A DNA stretch of 64,000 bases. Origin: Leptodactylus fallax (Eukaryota > Chordata > Amphibia > Anura > Leptodactylidae). Numbering within the stretch: the first letter of the stretch is position 1; every line of letters starts with the position of its first letter. The DNA is taken from the NCBI GenBank assembly GCA_947044405.1, contig CAMRHE010000115.1, positions 2,790,001-2,854,000 on the forward strand. The letters run 5' to 3'. Below the pieces are notes generated by a model. It did not search any database. It saw only the letters and a program-made list of their open reading frames with translations, and was not told the DNA's origin. Made by a program: the position numbers and the translations under genes. Shown one piece after another: positions 36,216-47,890 of the stretch.

Positions 36216-38080
36216 GTTTGTGGCCATTTTTCAGTAATGCCTCAGCATACTGAGTTTTGTTCAGTAGCTGACACATAGAGATACAATTTTTTAGTACATG
36301 CAGTTGATTGTCTGGACATCAGATCATGCTGTGAGTTCCTGCTAGTAGAGGGGGACAAAGAATTGCTTCATTTAGTGTCAGCGTCCTGATGTTCTCACTC
36401 CTGTCGGCTTGAGACTTCATAAAATATGAAACACTGGTAAGTTAATGGAAAAAAATAATAATAATTTACCATATAAATCACATGCGTTTGGATTTTTTTT
36501 TCACCTGACATTTGTGTTTGCATCCTGTTTAAGCGCTACTTTGACTATAATGAGGCATATTACACTAGATTGCACAGAGCTCTCTCTCTCTCATGGCATT
36601 GTTAAGTCAGGTGTTAATTAATCCAGTAATTAATGCAAATTAGTGAATTAGCTAAACGAAAAGGTACTTTCATAATCCTGGAAAATCTTACAATCCATCC
36701 GTTTTATGAGGCTCTTGAATACTTTTTTTTTGATGAGCGGTGTTTATTGTCACATGTTGAGATGATTAGCTTCGCTTGATATGTAAATTAATAACAAGAT
36801 TGAATCAACGTAATTACATGTCTCAGTAAATAATGGAATACATAGTTGGCTATAAATTATACATACTAGTAATTGGTGGAAGCTCAGAGTCACAAAATAA
36901 ATAATCGCGTATAAGGTCAGGGGTCTCTTTATAATTATGAGATAGATAGAGGTCAGATCCTTGGGACTCGGTGAAGTGAGACCACACAAGAGTGGACAAC
37001 CCCTTTGAAGTAGTTTCTGATTATTAAAATTCTAAATCATTCAGAAAGACACTTTAGATGGCTAACAACACTCTTCCGGCTGACAGCTATTTGCCTGACA
37101 CCATTCACACGTACACTTGGCTCCTGCTGAGCTGGAAGTGTAGATAAAGCCACTGTCAGACACCTTGCAGCGGCTTTTCTCCCCCAGACCACAAGGATCA
37201 AGCAGTTAAAATACAACTATCCAGTCCTTATATCCTCCGACATCTGCAATTTGGGAAAGCCAGGAGGTTCCTATAGACATTGGATGGATGGTTGTTCCTG
37301 AATAAAATAATACACATCTAATGTGTGTCGCCAGCTTTACACACACAGGACCTCGCAAAGAATTTTGGGACTTTACGGAATGAACATTTTTGCACCTTCT
37401 TATGAAGTTCAGAACCATAAATTTAATCTGGGGTTAAATAAAACTATTTCTTGAGTGTTAAGATGACCATATACATTACATTAATATCTTCTGAACCTGC
37501 CAATTTTGGTAGGACCAGCAGACCATCTAATGTTTATGGGAGTTATTCCAACTTTCCCAATGGCAGATGTTGATGGAGAGGATTTCAACATGCTGAATCC
37601 TTTTTTTCTCGGTATGCTCAGACACAAAACAAAATACACGGGCATACTGAGCATACGCAGTACTCTTGGCCAAGACCTGAAGTAGTTTGAGCGTATTGCC
37701 CATGCGTGTGATTTCAGAGCTCAGCTTCGTGGATGACGAAGGTGCAGGTCTGAAGAGGATGAGGGGCCGGACTACAACGATGGCTGGCATTATTTGCGAT
37801 GATGCAGCTGTGCTTCGGGAACAAACTGAACGCCCCCTGTGCTCGGTTAGCTTTATTTGCATAATAAGAAAAACGGTTATTACACAAAACCTGGTGGGAT
37901 AATCTCCACATAAATGATATGCCTGGACTTGTATTTACAGTATCAACATTTCTATGGCAGTAGTTTAAAACGCATGAGATAGGTGATAGACTCCCTTTAG
38001 TTGGCCACTGAAGACACTGTAGCCAGGGGAGCAACATATTGTGCACTGTCCCCTTGTGACAGCGGGTGCTCGCTAACACC
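36216..38080. other. Spacer without recognised gene
   Basis: Several open frames (37,527-38,079 on both strands) overlap each other and show no known domain. No gene or named repeat is called. Confidence 0.4.
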
Positions 38081-38089
38081 TATATTATA

Positions 38090-38290
38090 AGAATCAACTG
38101 CAGTAGATGGTCCTTCCACTTACCTTTTTCTCCATTCCTCTTGGATATGCTACTCCACTACTCCTTATCCGATGACTGATGAAGGTCTGGAATTAGGACC
38201 GAAATGTCTCGTGTCATGTTTATATGGATAAAATAAAATTTGGCGTATTTAACCATCTACAAAAAGAGTGCCACAGTTTCTTGTTTTTAC
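38090..38290 (+). repeat. Short repeat with CTGATGA...GAAA core
   Basis: CTGATGAAGGTCTGGAATTA then GGACCGAAATGTC at 38,176-38,207 lies next to AAAATAAAATTTGGCG. It is similar in layout to the repeats at 25,285 and 43,160. The family is not identified. Confidence 0.4.
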
Positions 38291-38359
38291 TAATACGGAT
38301 GTGAGATCCTCTCTGAGCACTGTTATTAAGAAACACTGAGTGATGTATCATTAATACTT

Positions 38360-39019
38360 TGTAAGGGAGTTTCCAGTTGAGCAATACCTTAGTGCTGCTG
38401 CTGAATAGGGAAGAAGGGAAGACAGAGAAAGTGAGTCAACCCAGCCCCTGTCCCTGCCTACTTGTCTCAGCTACCCTAGGCGGTAGCAGAGCAACTTGGT
38501 GACAATCCCTTCTCTGAATAAGTGACACACAGAACAGGACAAGACAAAACAACACAACACAGAAGCAGAGTCAGCAAGTCAAGGGTCAAAACCAGAGAGA
38601 CAAGAAGTACCAAATCGAAATCCAAAAGAATAGTCACAAGGGAAGCCAAAGGTCAGAAATAATACAGCAAGAGCAAGTCGGAAGCTAGCAAGGACAAAGT
38701 CACAGGACAGAGTAATAGCCAGCAAACCTGTGTGGGCTGATGACCTGTATATAGGAAGTCCAGGACCTGCCCCAGACTAGATTGGTAGACAGGCTGTCAA
38801 TCACACAGGCAAGGCTAAGATTAACTGTTAGAGGAGCAGAAAGAAACAAGTTGCAGGAGACGGGTGTGACTGAAATTCAATTACAGAGTAGAAGTACTAG
38901 GACAGTGTTCAGATTGAGCAACAAGAACTTTAAGCAAGGAATCAAACTGAACATGCCTCCTGAGCCGCAGCGTGCGAGCGGTCAGTGGCGCAGAGACCCA
39001 AACAGGCAGAGACGTTACA
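38360..39019 (-). repeat. 3' LTR of the sushi-type element
   Basis: About 660 bp, matching the other LTR throughout, for example GGTGACAATCCCTTCTCTGA and AGGCAAGGCTAAGATTAACT. On the minus strand TATATA at 38,753-38,748 is a candidate TATA box, with GGCTATTAC about 30 bases downstream. Confidence 0.88.
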
Positions 39020-39033
39020 GTACCCCCCCCTTT

Positions 39034-39560
39034 TATGAGGGGCCACTGGACCCTCACCAGACAAAACAGTTTTAGAAGGCTTCAGTATTTTCTCTGTCTT
39101 GAATTCTAGATCTCCCTGAACAACAAGAGGTGCTGGTGGACCAGGCAAACGTTTTTTTATTTGCCAGGCATTTCCAACCTTTAGTAGCCGAGACCATTTC
39201 CTCACTGACACAATCTAAGGTGTGCAAAGCAATACGGTGGGATGAGCACTGATCTTCACATTTTACCAACTCCCTTTTACCCCAATCAAAAATAGGGTAA
39301 GGAGGTTCAACCAGGGGAGCCCCAAAATAATATCGGTAGACAGATGAGCCATAACAAAAAAGCTTATGACAAAATCTGCCCCAGTAACCCACAGAGGAAT
39401 GTCGAGTGGCAAAAGCTCAATGCTTAAAGTTGAGACAAACGAAAATATGACAAAGTTTGCAGCAGACCAACTAAGGCCTGGCCAGAAACAGATCTGTCCC
39501 CAAAGGACAGAGGCACAGGTAACATCAATTTATGAGAATTTTCGGAAGATACCTGACTGC
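39034..39560 (-). pseudogene. Retroviral-type aspartic protease remnant
   Basis: The minus strand encodes VPLSFGDRSVSGQALV, then after a frame change FVMAHLSTDIILGLPWL, the C-terminal block of a sushi-type protease, and FDWGKRELVKCEDQCSSH. The D-S/T-G active-site triad expected after GQALV, near 39,455-39,475, is absent. Coding homology then stops, and the 3' LTR follows within 100 bases. In an intact element reverse transcriptase would follow here. Confidence 0.7.
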
Positions 39561-39577
39561 CTGAGTGGTTCTCCCGA

Positions 39578-40469
39578 TTACCACTCAGGCCCTGTAGTTT
39601 TCCGCCGGTGTATGTGGTTTGATGGAACAGTCTCAGATGAGATGACCTGGTTTGCCGCAATACAGACAGAGATGATTCCGGAGACGATATTCTCGTCTAG
39701 CCTTGGTATCCAGTGCTCCCAACTGCATAGGCTCATCTCCAGCGATGACAGAAGGAGAAACAGATTTTTTAACAGAAAGAGAGGGATAGACAGAAGACTT
39801 AGCGGAATCAGTCCTACCCTCTCTTTACGTCTGTCCTGGAGTCTCCTGTCAATGTGGACAGCCAAGGTCATGGCCTGTTCTAAGGTAGGGGGACCAGGGG
39901 GACCTACCCAAACATCCTTAACTGAATCATTCAGGCCTTGTTTAAAAAGAGCCCTCAATGCTGAGTCACACCAACCTGCTGTTATACTAAACTTCTGAAA
40001 CACAGAGCAATAAGTCTCAGCAGAGCATTTGCCCTGCTGAAGGGTAAGAAGTTGTGATTCGGCAAGTCCAATGTGATCAGGCTCAGCATAAATAGCGCCC
40101 AAAGATTTGAAAATTTTTTTCAAATCTGTCCACTCCTCTGCCCCAGGGGGAAGTTTAAGGGCCCAAATCTGTGGATCCCCCTGTAAGAGAGAAATGACCA
40201 CCCCCACCATCTGAGACTGAGATGCATGAGGGTTGACCCGAAAATACAACCAACATGACTCCCGGAACATCTCAAATTTACCTTGGTCCCCTGAAAAACG
40301 ATCCGGGAGTAACATTTAAACCCTGGAATGGAAAAAGACAGCAGGTGGTGTCACAGCAGCCTCAGCTTGATTCTGAGGGCGAGGTGAGGGCGTGTACCTG
40401 ATTAGCCAACTCAGACACCAGACCTGCTAAACCCTCCATCCGAGTCACAAGGTCCTGAATAGAAGCCAT
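39578..40469 (-). pseudogene. Sushi-type Gag, frameshifted, with damaged zinc knuckle
   Basis: Gag starts at 40,469 with MASIQDLVTRMEGLAGLV, loses frame between about 40,400 and 40,315, then reads openly as LPDRFSGDQGKFEMFRE to [15 protein letters not shown], the capsid region of Ty3/sushi Gag that would package the RNA. It leaves frame again after RRLQDRR. The nucleocapsid knuckle C-x2-C-x4-H-x4-C is visible in another frame at 39,627-39,668 but carries an in-frame TGA before its last Cys. Domesticated sushi Gag genes exist in mammals (RTL/Mart family), but breaks and flanking LTRs argue against domestication here. Confidence 0.87.
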
Positions 40470-40513
40470 GCCAGTCAGGAATAGAAAGGTTTTTAATTTT
40501 AGACTTGCTATTC

Positions 40514-41191
40514 TGTAAGAGAATTGCTAGAGGAGCGATTCCCCAGTAGCTGCTGGTGAACCCTGGAGGGAGGGACACGACAAGACAGTGGGTCCTAACC
40601 TGAACCCCCCAACTGTCCCTGGCTACTTGCCTGAACTGTCTTAGGTGGTAGCAGGGCAACTTGGTGACAATCCCTTCTCTGAGTAAGTGACATACAGAAC
40701 AGGACAAGACAACACAAAACAACACAGAAGCCGAGTCAGCAAGCCAAGGGTCAAAACCAGAGAGACAAGAAGTACCAAATCTAAATCCAAAAGAGTAGTC
40801 ACAAGGGAGGCCAAAGGTCAGAGGTAAGAAATAATACAGCAAGATCAAGAAGGAAGCTAGCAAGGACAAAGTCACAGGATAGAGTAATAGCCAGAAAACC
40901 TATGTGGGCTGATGACTTGTATATAGGAAGTCTAGGACCTGCCCCAGACTAGATTGGTAGACAGGCTGTCAATCACACAGGCAAGGCTAAGATTAACTGT
41001 TAGAGGAGCAGAAAGAAACAAGGTGCAGGAGATGGGTGTGGCTGAAGTTCAATTACAGAGAGGTAGTACTATGACAGTGTTCAGACTGAGCAACAAGAAC
41101 CTTAAGCAAGGAATCAAACTGAACACGCCTCCTGCGCCGCAGCGTGCAAGCGGAGGGTGGCACAGAGACCCGAGCAGGCAGAGGCATTACA
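40514..41191 (-). repeat. 5' LTR of the sushi-type element
   Basis: About 678 bp, the promoter-side LTR for the minus-strand transcript. TATATA lies at 40,925-40,920. Immediately inside it, the minus strand reads GAATAGCAAGTCT, the position of the primer-binding site; it does not start with the TGG typical of tRNA priming. Confidence 0.88.
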
Positions 41192-42470
41192 TATTTTTTA
41201 ACTATTGGATGTTTTGTGCAGTGAGTAACATTGGCACTCAGAGTGGTGGTGGTAGTGGTTACCGAGCAATATCGTGTGGATGGGGGGGGCCCTATAGTAG
41301 TGGTGGTTGTATCAGAGTGGGGGGAATTGTTGGAGGAGCTCCCCTACACACTATAGTGTCCCCAGAGTGCTCCCACAGTATAAGGCCTCCAGGTCCCACT
41401 CAGTATAGTCCCCCCTGGTCCCACACACTACAGTGACCCCCAGGTCCTAAACAGTATAATGTGAGTGTTGAGTATGAGTCTCAGTACTTAGGATTCTACA
41501 TGTTTTCTCCACATTACATAGTAGTGGCTGGGAGTCCTAAGAGTTATAAGTACTGAGAATCCTACTCACTGCTCACTCCTGGGCCCCACTGCAACCAATG
41601 AGCACGTCCATCACTACTGTCGAAAACGCTCACTGGTTATAGGGAACCGCTCTCCTGAATTATTATTTAGGAGAGAAGTGCCAGTCAGCGTCAGCAAGGG
41701 GGCTGTTTTACCGTGAAACCATGCCTTTCTGTACACCCCTGTTGGCACTGTGCAATTCTGGAAACATTGATAACTTTATTAAGCCAGTTTCTCACCATTA
41801 TCAACATGGCTAACCATTACTAATCTAACATGGCACTTTTAAAAATCACCACTGACACCTGAATTCATCCCAAATATTCATTGGTTACAGTATTCAAATT
41901 CCAGAAAGTGCTATTGAATAAATTTAAAATAGATGTGTAAGTCTTTCTAAAAATTAGAGTAAATAAATTAGAAATGAGAAAAATTAAATATCTACCTATT
42001 CAATTTGTATTATAAAATTTGTTATAGGTCCAGGGGTCAGTGGTTTGTATAACCTCATTTAGTAAGTCTGGTCCGGCGTAGCAGAATAACAAATTTCATC
42101 CAGCTACCTTGACTTGTCAGAAGTCTCTTGGGCTCTTTGTAAATGAGGTCAGTCAGTACTATCACTGCCAAAATGCAGAAGATAGTCATCCATCATTCAT
42201 TGGATATTCTTCCAAAGATATGTGTACTTTCATATCTGCTAATGGGATCCTCCGTTTTTTGTCTATGATACCATAAATGTGTCACTAAAAGATATTTTGA
42301 GGTGAAGAAAAGTTTGAAAGTTATAAAATTGGTATAGAAAAAGAACCGCTATGGATTGAACCTATTGTATGCGCAGGTCCAATAGAACAGCTTAGATCCA
42401 AGAAATGCTGGACTGTACTTTTCTCTGGGGTAGGTTTAGGGCTGTTTTAACACATTGTTGTCCACATTAG
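41192..42470. other. Spacer with short C-rich tandem repeats
   Basis: 41,330-41,460 contains a few degenerate units of GGTCCCACTCAGTATAGTCC type, reminiscent of the minisatellite at 19.5 and 53.5 kb. Otherwise no feature was recognised. Confidence 0.4.
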
Positions 42471-42744
42471 TGTCCCAAATAACCCTATTGTAACCCTGTC
42501 TCTGCCCACAGTTAAAAAAGTTAGAAGAAACCTTTACACTAAAGCCAGATCAGTACACCATGGCTTAATATGCGCATGTGCCTGAGCTTGGGCGCAAACG
42601 CAACTGAGGAATACTTCCCCAACTTCACTAAACATGAGATGAGATGAGCACCAGAGATGAGACTCATGTCTAGGTAAGTATAAAGGTTTTTTTTTTTTTT
42701 TAATAGTGGATATGGGCAGACTTAGCACAGGGCTATTTGGGACA
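42471..42744. repeat. MITE with TGTCCCAAATA ends
   Basis: Left TGTCCCAAATAACCCT and right AGGGCTATTTGGGACA are inverted copies, with CTCTGCCCA / TGGGCAGA continuing the stem. The element is non-coding and about 274 bp. Confidence 0.7.
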
Positions 42745-43027
42745 TTACACCCCCCATAAGGAATTGTGAGTGGTTTAGTCTCCCAAATAGACCTGACTGG
42801 TTCCCTTTAATGAGCTACTTGGGCATTAAAAATGAAGCCTATTTTGTAATGTAGTGTGCTGCACAAATTTTTCAGTTGTCACACAGCCCAGCTGCCAAAG
42901 AGATTGCCACAGATGCTCTGATATTGTGCCTCAAATGCCACTAGAAGACTTGCCTTGGAGATGCCACCTAAAGTGTCAACCACAGATTCCTCCCCAGAAT
43001 GCCTGACACTGCCAAACAGTAGTATAA

Positions 43028-43250
43028 TGTTGTACCGTGTTAGCCATTGAAAGTAGTGGAAGAGTGAAGAAATCAGGCGATACCTTTTAGAGGCTAACTG
43101 AGTATATTTATAAGTAAGCTTTCAGGAGTACTAGCTAGCTCCCTTCATTCACACCATGTCTGATGAAGGGAGCTAGCTAGTACTCCTGAAAGCTTACTTA
43201 TAAATATACTCAGTTAGCCTCTAAAAGGTATCGCCTGATTTCTTCACTGC
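43028..43250. repeat. Perfect 86-bp foldback of an interspersed repeat
   Basis: Arms at 43,063-43,148 and 43,163-43,248 are exact reverse complements around a 14-base centre. Each arm is the repeat found singly at 28,985-29,125. Only the left arm is preceded by GTTGTACCGTGTTAGCC. Confidence 0.9.
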
Positions 43251-44248
43251 CAAACAGTGTCTTAGATGGGTCTCAGAGTGCCTGGAACCAGACGTTCTCC
43301 AGAACTCAGCCTGACAAAATTATCAACACATGAAGCCACATTGGGAGGCCCGATGCAGCTGTGCCATTTGCCCAATGATCACATCAGTTTGGGGTAGGCT
43401 GCTGCTACATAAATGTTTCCTGTAGTGGCCACTGCAGGAGAAATGTGGTATTACATGTCAACCTTTTGAATGTATGGCTATCTGTACAAGACCTGGGTCT
43501 GCCAAAGCGAAAGCTGCTCTTTGTGTCTCTCCATTTTGGTTCATGGAAGGGAACCTCAAATTTACGACCCCCATATGATGTCTAAATTGTCCAGAGTTGC
43601 CCAGATGTTTTATTGCCTAAATACCGAATGTGACTGTTCTTAGTGAGGACAAATTGCCAGTTAACCTCTGCTATTCCAGTCATTATGTGATGAATCCCGT
43701 CAATCCCTTAGTCGATAAGCACTTCTGCAAAGCGGTTTTTAGTAGGACGTCCAGGTTAATTTCATTACTTGAATAATCATGAGCCTCTTTATCAGCAAAT
43801 GTAGAAAATGAAGGAATCCATCATTACCTGCTGAATGGAGCGTTAAGCAGCCCTCATACTGTTTGCTGACCGTTCCTCTTGCCCTTTATAATAATTTGGG
43901 AACACATTGGACAGAGTTATAGCATTCATTTAGCTGCAATTATCTGTGCACAGAGACTGGGACCCGAATCTGATGAACTGTTTTACTTTCCTGTTTTTTT
44001 CTGTTAGTTGAAAATTAGATTAAGTAATATTACAAAAAAGAAGAGAACAACGATTTATTAAGATCTCTGCTGAACGGAGAAGCTTCCTGTAAATATGATA
44101 CACAATAGAAAAGTAAACCATTTGCTGGATATTTTGATCTAGTCTACATTCATTTTGCTTGGTTTCTGAAGAATGTGACTTATATAGCTAAGATGGGCTA
44201 AACCTGATAAAAAGGGTTGTTGTCTATTATGGAAAAATGATGGTGTAA
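43251..44248. other. Spacer without recognised gene
   Basis: No coding exon, RNA gene or repeat recognised. Confidence 0.4.
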
Positions 44249-44561
44249 GGGTACATGCACACGATCAGGAATCCATGCGGATTTTCCACATAGATTTCAA
44301 TCTGCATCGTATCCAAAAGCGATAAAATCAGTTAGAAGTTCTATTTCTCTTGCACATGATACATACCTTTTTTCTGTGCAGGAATTGACCTATAGTATGG
44401 ATCAGCAGCGTGTCAATTTCTTTTTTTCGGGCATGGATTTCAAAAAATTGCTTCAACATACTCGCAAAATCTGCAAATATAAGTATGAAAAGCTGCGCCA
44501 GTTGTTGTGGTATTTGCGTGCAGATTTTCTGCATGCGAATCCTGATTGTGTGCTTGTACCC
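44249..44561. repeat. MITE with TAA duplication
   Basis: Left GGGTACATGCACACGATCAG and right ATCCTGATTGTGTGCTTGTACCC (last bases) are inverted; the direct repeat TAA occurs at 44,246-44,248 and 44,562-44,564. The inverted symmetry reaches inward (GCGGATTTTC against CAGATTTTCTGC). A 3-bp TAA duplication suggests the PIF/Harbinger superfamily. Confidence 0.75.
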
Positions 44562-44761
44562 TAACTAGGTAAATTGGGTAAGGTAAAGGAGATGCTTCAT
44601 TTTGTTCCAGTTTTTTTCACGTCAGTACTGGGAAGCATTCATACAGTATGCCTAATATCAGATGTGACTGGCCTTGCTTACAAAGGTCTATGTCCCACTA
44701 GACAATGCTGATCTCATACACACTGGGGCAGATATATTAAACTGGCTAAAAGAAAAACTTA

Positions 44762-45008
44762 GTCTAGGTTCACATCTGCGCTGGGTTCTCTGTTATTTGG
44801 TTCCACCAGGGAACCCGAAACAACATTTCCCGTGGACACCGGCGGACCCTTTTGATTACAATGGGGTCTGCCAGGTGTCTACAGTTTTCATACTAAAAGC
44901 GACGAAGAGAAAAGTTCTCCGTACAGGACTTTTCTCTCCGCTGATTTCTGGCGGTTTTTGCGGCGGAGTCTCCACTAGAGACTGCAGCGCAGATGTTAAC
45001 TTAACTTA
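44762..45008. repeat. MITE, CTAGGTTCACA family, copy 2
   Basis: Left AGTCTAGGTTCACATCTGCG is mirrored by CGCAGATGTTAACTTAACTT. Internal GAGAGAAAAGT-like segments match the other copies at 31,008 and 49,052. Confidence 0.65.
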
Positions 45009-45009
45009 G

Positions 45010-47580
45010 CCCCAGTTGCCCCAAAAAAACACAGCACAGCCAAAATAAGTGTACTGTACATGGGGTAGCCAAAGAATAACTGACACCTATTGAAGGTATG
45101 TGGCCACCATTAGTTTCAGCTCTCACTAACATGTCTGAAACTTGAGGTTTTAGAATTACATCCCCCGTCTGATATTGTGGTGCTGTCCATCCTATAAGAT
45201 AAGGGACTAGTATTAGTGTTCCTTCGACGAGTATCTGTGTCCATGTATAGACTTTACTATTCCCTCATGTCCTTTTAAATATGATCTATCACGTGATACT
45301 TTTTTAATAGGAAGTGTTAAGTAAGTGACCCCCCCTCCCTCAGTAGATAGTTGTACTCCATCATATCCCATAGCTCACATTGTAGGTAATGTTGCTAGAA
45401 GAACCTGGATCCAATCCTGGGGTCTTTGTTTGCAAGCCTCACCATAAATGTTGTACACAAGCTGACAACTTTTGCTTTACACAAAGCAATCACACACTGT
45501 TTTGATCACCTTCCAAGACCTAGCTATGGCTCTTAAGTCTCACTCCAGGTTCTTCAAGAAGCAGCAATGGAATGTGAATTATTAATTTTCATTTATAGCG
45601 GAGGGTATGGGGGGAGGGTTTTTGCAAAGTTGCTCGGAATAATCTGCTGGCCATTGAGTTACGAGTGAAGCTCTCATCTACACCGCGGTTATTTGCTTCC
45701 TATTCACATTTGTTCATTTTTCCTTTTATGCACTTAACCACAGACTGAGGAGAAAGCGTCAGCAGAATATTTTTAAGCTGTAGTTGGCTACAGTCAAATC
45801 AAAGATGCATTATATAGTATAAAGATGCATTATATACTATATACTCCCCACTCATATATACGCAGGATGAAGCAGATACAGTAAAATTCTTTATCTGCTT
45901 CCTCTGAATAACATTTTTGGCTGTAAATTTAACCATTCTCTGAAAATGTAATTCCCTATCGGGGCAAGGGGCCATCACTGAAGCCTATGCAATAAAGAGC
46001 AGGTTTCCATTTGCACACAATTGCCATTTTATCTGAGGACTGTAATGAAATTGCATATTGTTAATTAATTTTATTGATCTGCTCAAGGAACAAGACCTAG
46101 GAAATAACAGGAAAACGGGGAATTGACTGTTGTTGGACTATTAACCCTTTGTTAAAACAAACAAACAAAATAAGTACAAATCGATGTTGAGGCAGAATTT
46201 GCTTTCCCTTGTGCTCTGGATACATAATGGGAATAATAACATTACAGTGCAGACTTATAGCCATAGGGTGAGGGGGCAAGCCACAACTAGACAACTCTTT
46301 TATCTCATGGTTAAAGGGAGTCTATGAGGTTCAGAATTCCTCCCAAACCAATAATGGCAGCTTAAGGGTCTTTAATAGGAGCAGAAACATATTTGTGGTC
46401 ACCTTTGTGGTCATCTTTTTATGGATATGCAAATAAACCTCCAATAGACAGCTGCAAATGCTGCGGCTCTCCTCTGGAATTGCCTCTCAATGTCACCTCT
46501 TAAGCTGAGGCAGAGGCATAACTTAAAGCTCTTGAGCTCCAGTGCAAAATCTGTAATGGGGCCCCCACTTACCATGTGTTACTTATAATACCGGTGTCTT
46601 ATTATGTTGTTGAGAGGCTTTTGGGCCCCCTCAGGCTCCAGGACCTGGTAGTGTTTTATACCTCTTTACCCCCCCCCCGATAGCTACGCCCCTGTTTACT
46701 TGTGTCACAGATCTCTGTAGGCATATCAGGATCACCACCAGTGCACTTTAGCCTATTTGCGTATCCATAAGAATATGTTTTTCTCTCCATTGATTCATCA
46801 GTTTGTGGCTACAAAGATATGGCCACCTTCCCCCAGCAATCTGCTATGCTTTACTCCAATATACACCCGGCCAGATATTAGTGACTGGAGGCTATACAAC
46901 TGGGTACCTGTAACCTCAGTCCAGCAGTCACAGACCCTACCGCTGTTAGTACTTGGACCACTGGACACTACATCTCATGACACTACCTGTATATTTACTG
47001 CACAAGGAAAGGAAAACTCCCATATATATCTGAGACCACATTTTCCATGTGCTGCCATATTGTCCTCTGGTCTGGACTACAACTTTCTGTCTTCTCTCTG
47101 TGCACTGACTGGACAGTGTTGTCAGACTGAGAAGGTAATAGAAATGTCCAGCTGTCACTTTCATCATACCTTTCCAGGTCGAATAGCAGAGGAATTCAAT
47201 ACAGAGTTCTAAGAAAAGATGCTTCAGAATTGCTACTTTATGGTCAATGCTTGTCAGGGGATGTGAAAATAGTATTAATAGCTAGTGTAATATATGGCCA
47301 CATACTTTTATTGTGTTTAAATATACAGTTACTTACAATGTTTCCCAATATTTTCTGGAAATGTACTATTACATTAGTCCAGTAAAGGAAGGCCAGGAGG
47401 TTGGGAGTAGTAGTAGCTGTAGTGACAGTGGAAGGGATCTCTACCAACGCCTCCAGTGCTCTTCCAGGTTTTGTGCAGTACAGAGGGGGCTTGGCGGGTG
47501 TATGATGGTGGGTTATGTCCCAGTGGTAAACCTCCCAAGGCATGATGGTGGTTGGTGTATCCTCGCTGGTGAGTGCAGGA
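45010..47580. other. Spacer without recognised gene
   Basis: A 151-codon frame at 46,757-47,212 has no recognised domain and is not called. No RNA gene or clear repeat seen. Confidence 0.4.
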
Positions 47581-47890
47581 TTAAAGGGGTTGCGCCACCA
47601 AGAATACTTACGCCTTTCCACAGGACAGAGGATAAGTGTCTGACTACTGGGCACCAGGTACCCAAAAATTAGGAGAACAGGGAACTTAAAGTCCACCTGA
47701 TGTCTCCTTGTGAATGGCGCACCAGTACGCTTGTGTGACTGGCACTTCATTCACTTCTATGGGGCTGCCAGGACTGTAGTGCACTGGAACTCCGTTCACA
47801 AGGAGGCTTTAGGGACCCCCGTTTTACTGATCACTGGGGACTCAGCGGTTGGACACTTATCCCCTGTCCTGTGCAAAATATTTAAAGTAA
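47581..47890. repeat. MITE, ACAGGGGATAAGTG family
   Basis: Left TTAAAGGGGTTGCGCCACCA and CAGGACAGAGGATAAGTGTC; right GGACACTTATCCCCTGTCCT. The two GATAAGTGTC segments are inverted. The inner arms around CTCCTTGTGAATGGCGCACC and GGAGTTCC-type sequence also pair. Confidence 0.65.

Larger units (their letters stand above)
38360..41191 (-). mobile_element. Sushi-type Ty3/Gypsy LTR retrotransposon, pol-deleted
   Basis: Two long direct repeats (38,360-39,019 and 40,514-41,191) flank a gag-bearing centre read on the minus strand. On that strand each LTR begins TGTAA and ends TTACA. The purine tract AAAAGGGGGGGG (39,023-39,036 reversed) stands just before the 3' LTR as a polypurine tract. Flanking 5-mers TACTT and TATTT may be a decayed target duplication. 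There is no reverse transcriptase, RNase H or integrase, so it depends on other elements. About 18-20 differences over the last 260 bases of the two LTRs, counted by eye, imply an old insertion. Confidence 0.9.

Noticed and set aside
39366..39998. 210-codon + strand open frame
   Set aside because: It is antisense to the Gag region of the LTR element, which has clear homology on the minus strand.
46757..47212. 151-codon open frame
   Set aside because: No recognisable domain, no splice-site pattern or coding bias visible; random long frames are expected in 64 kb.
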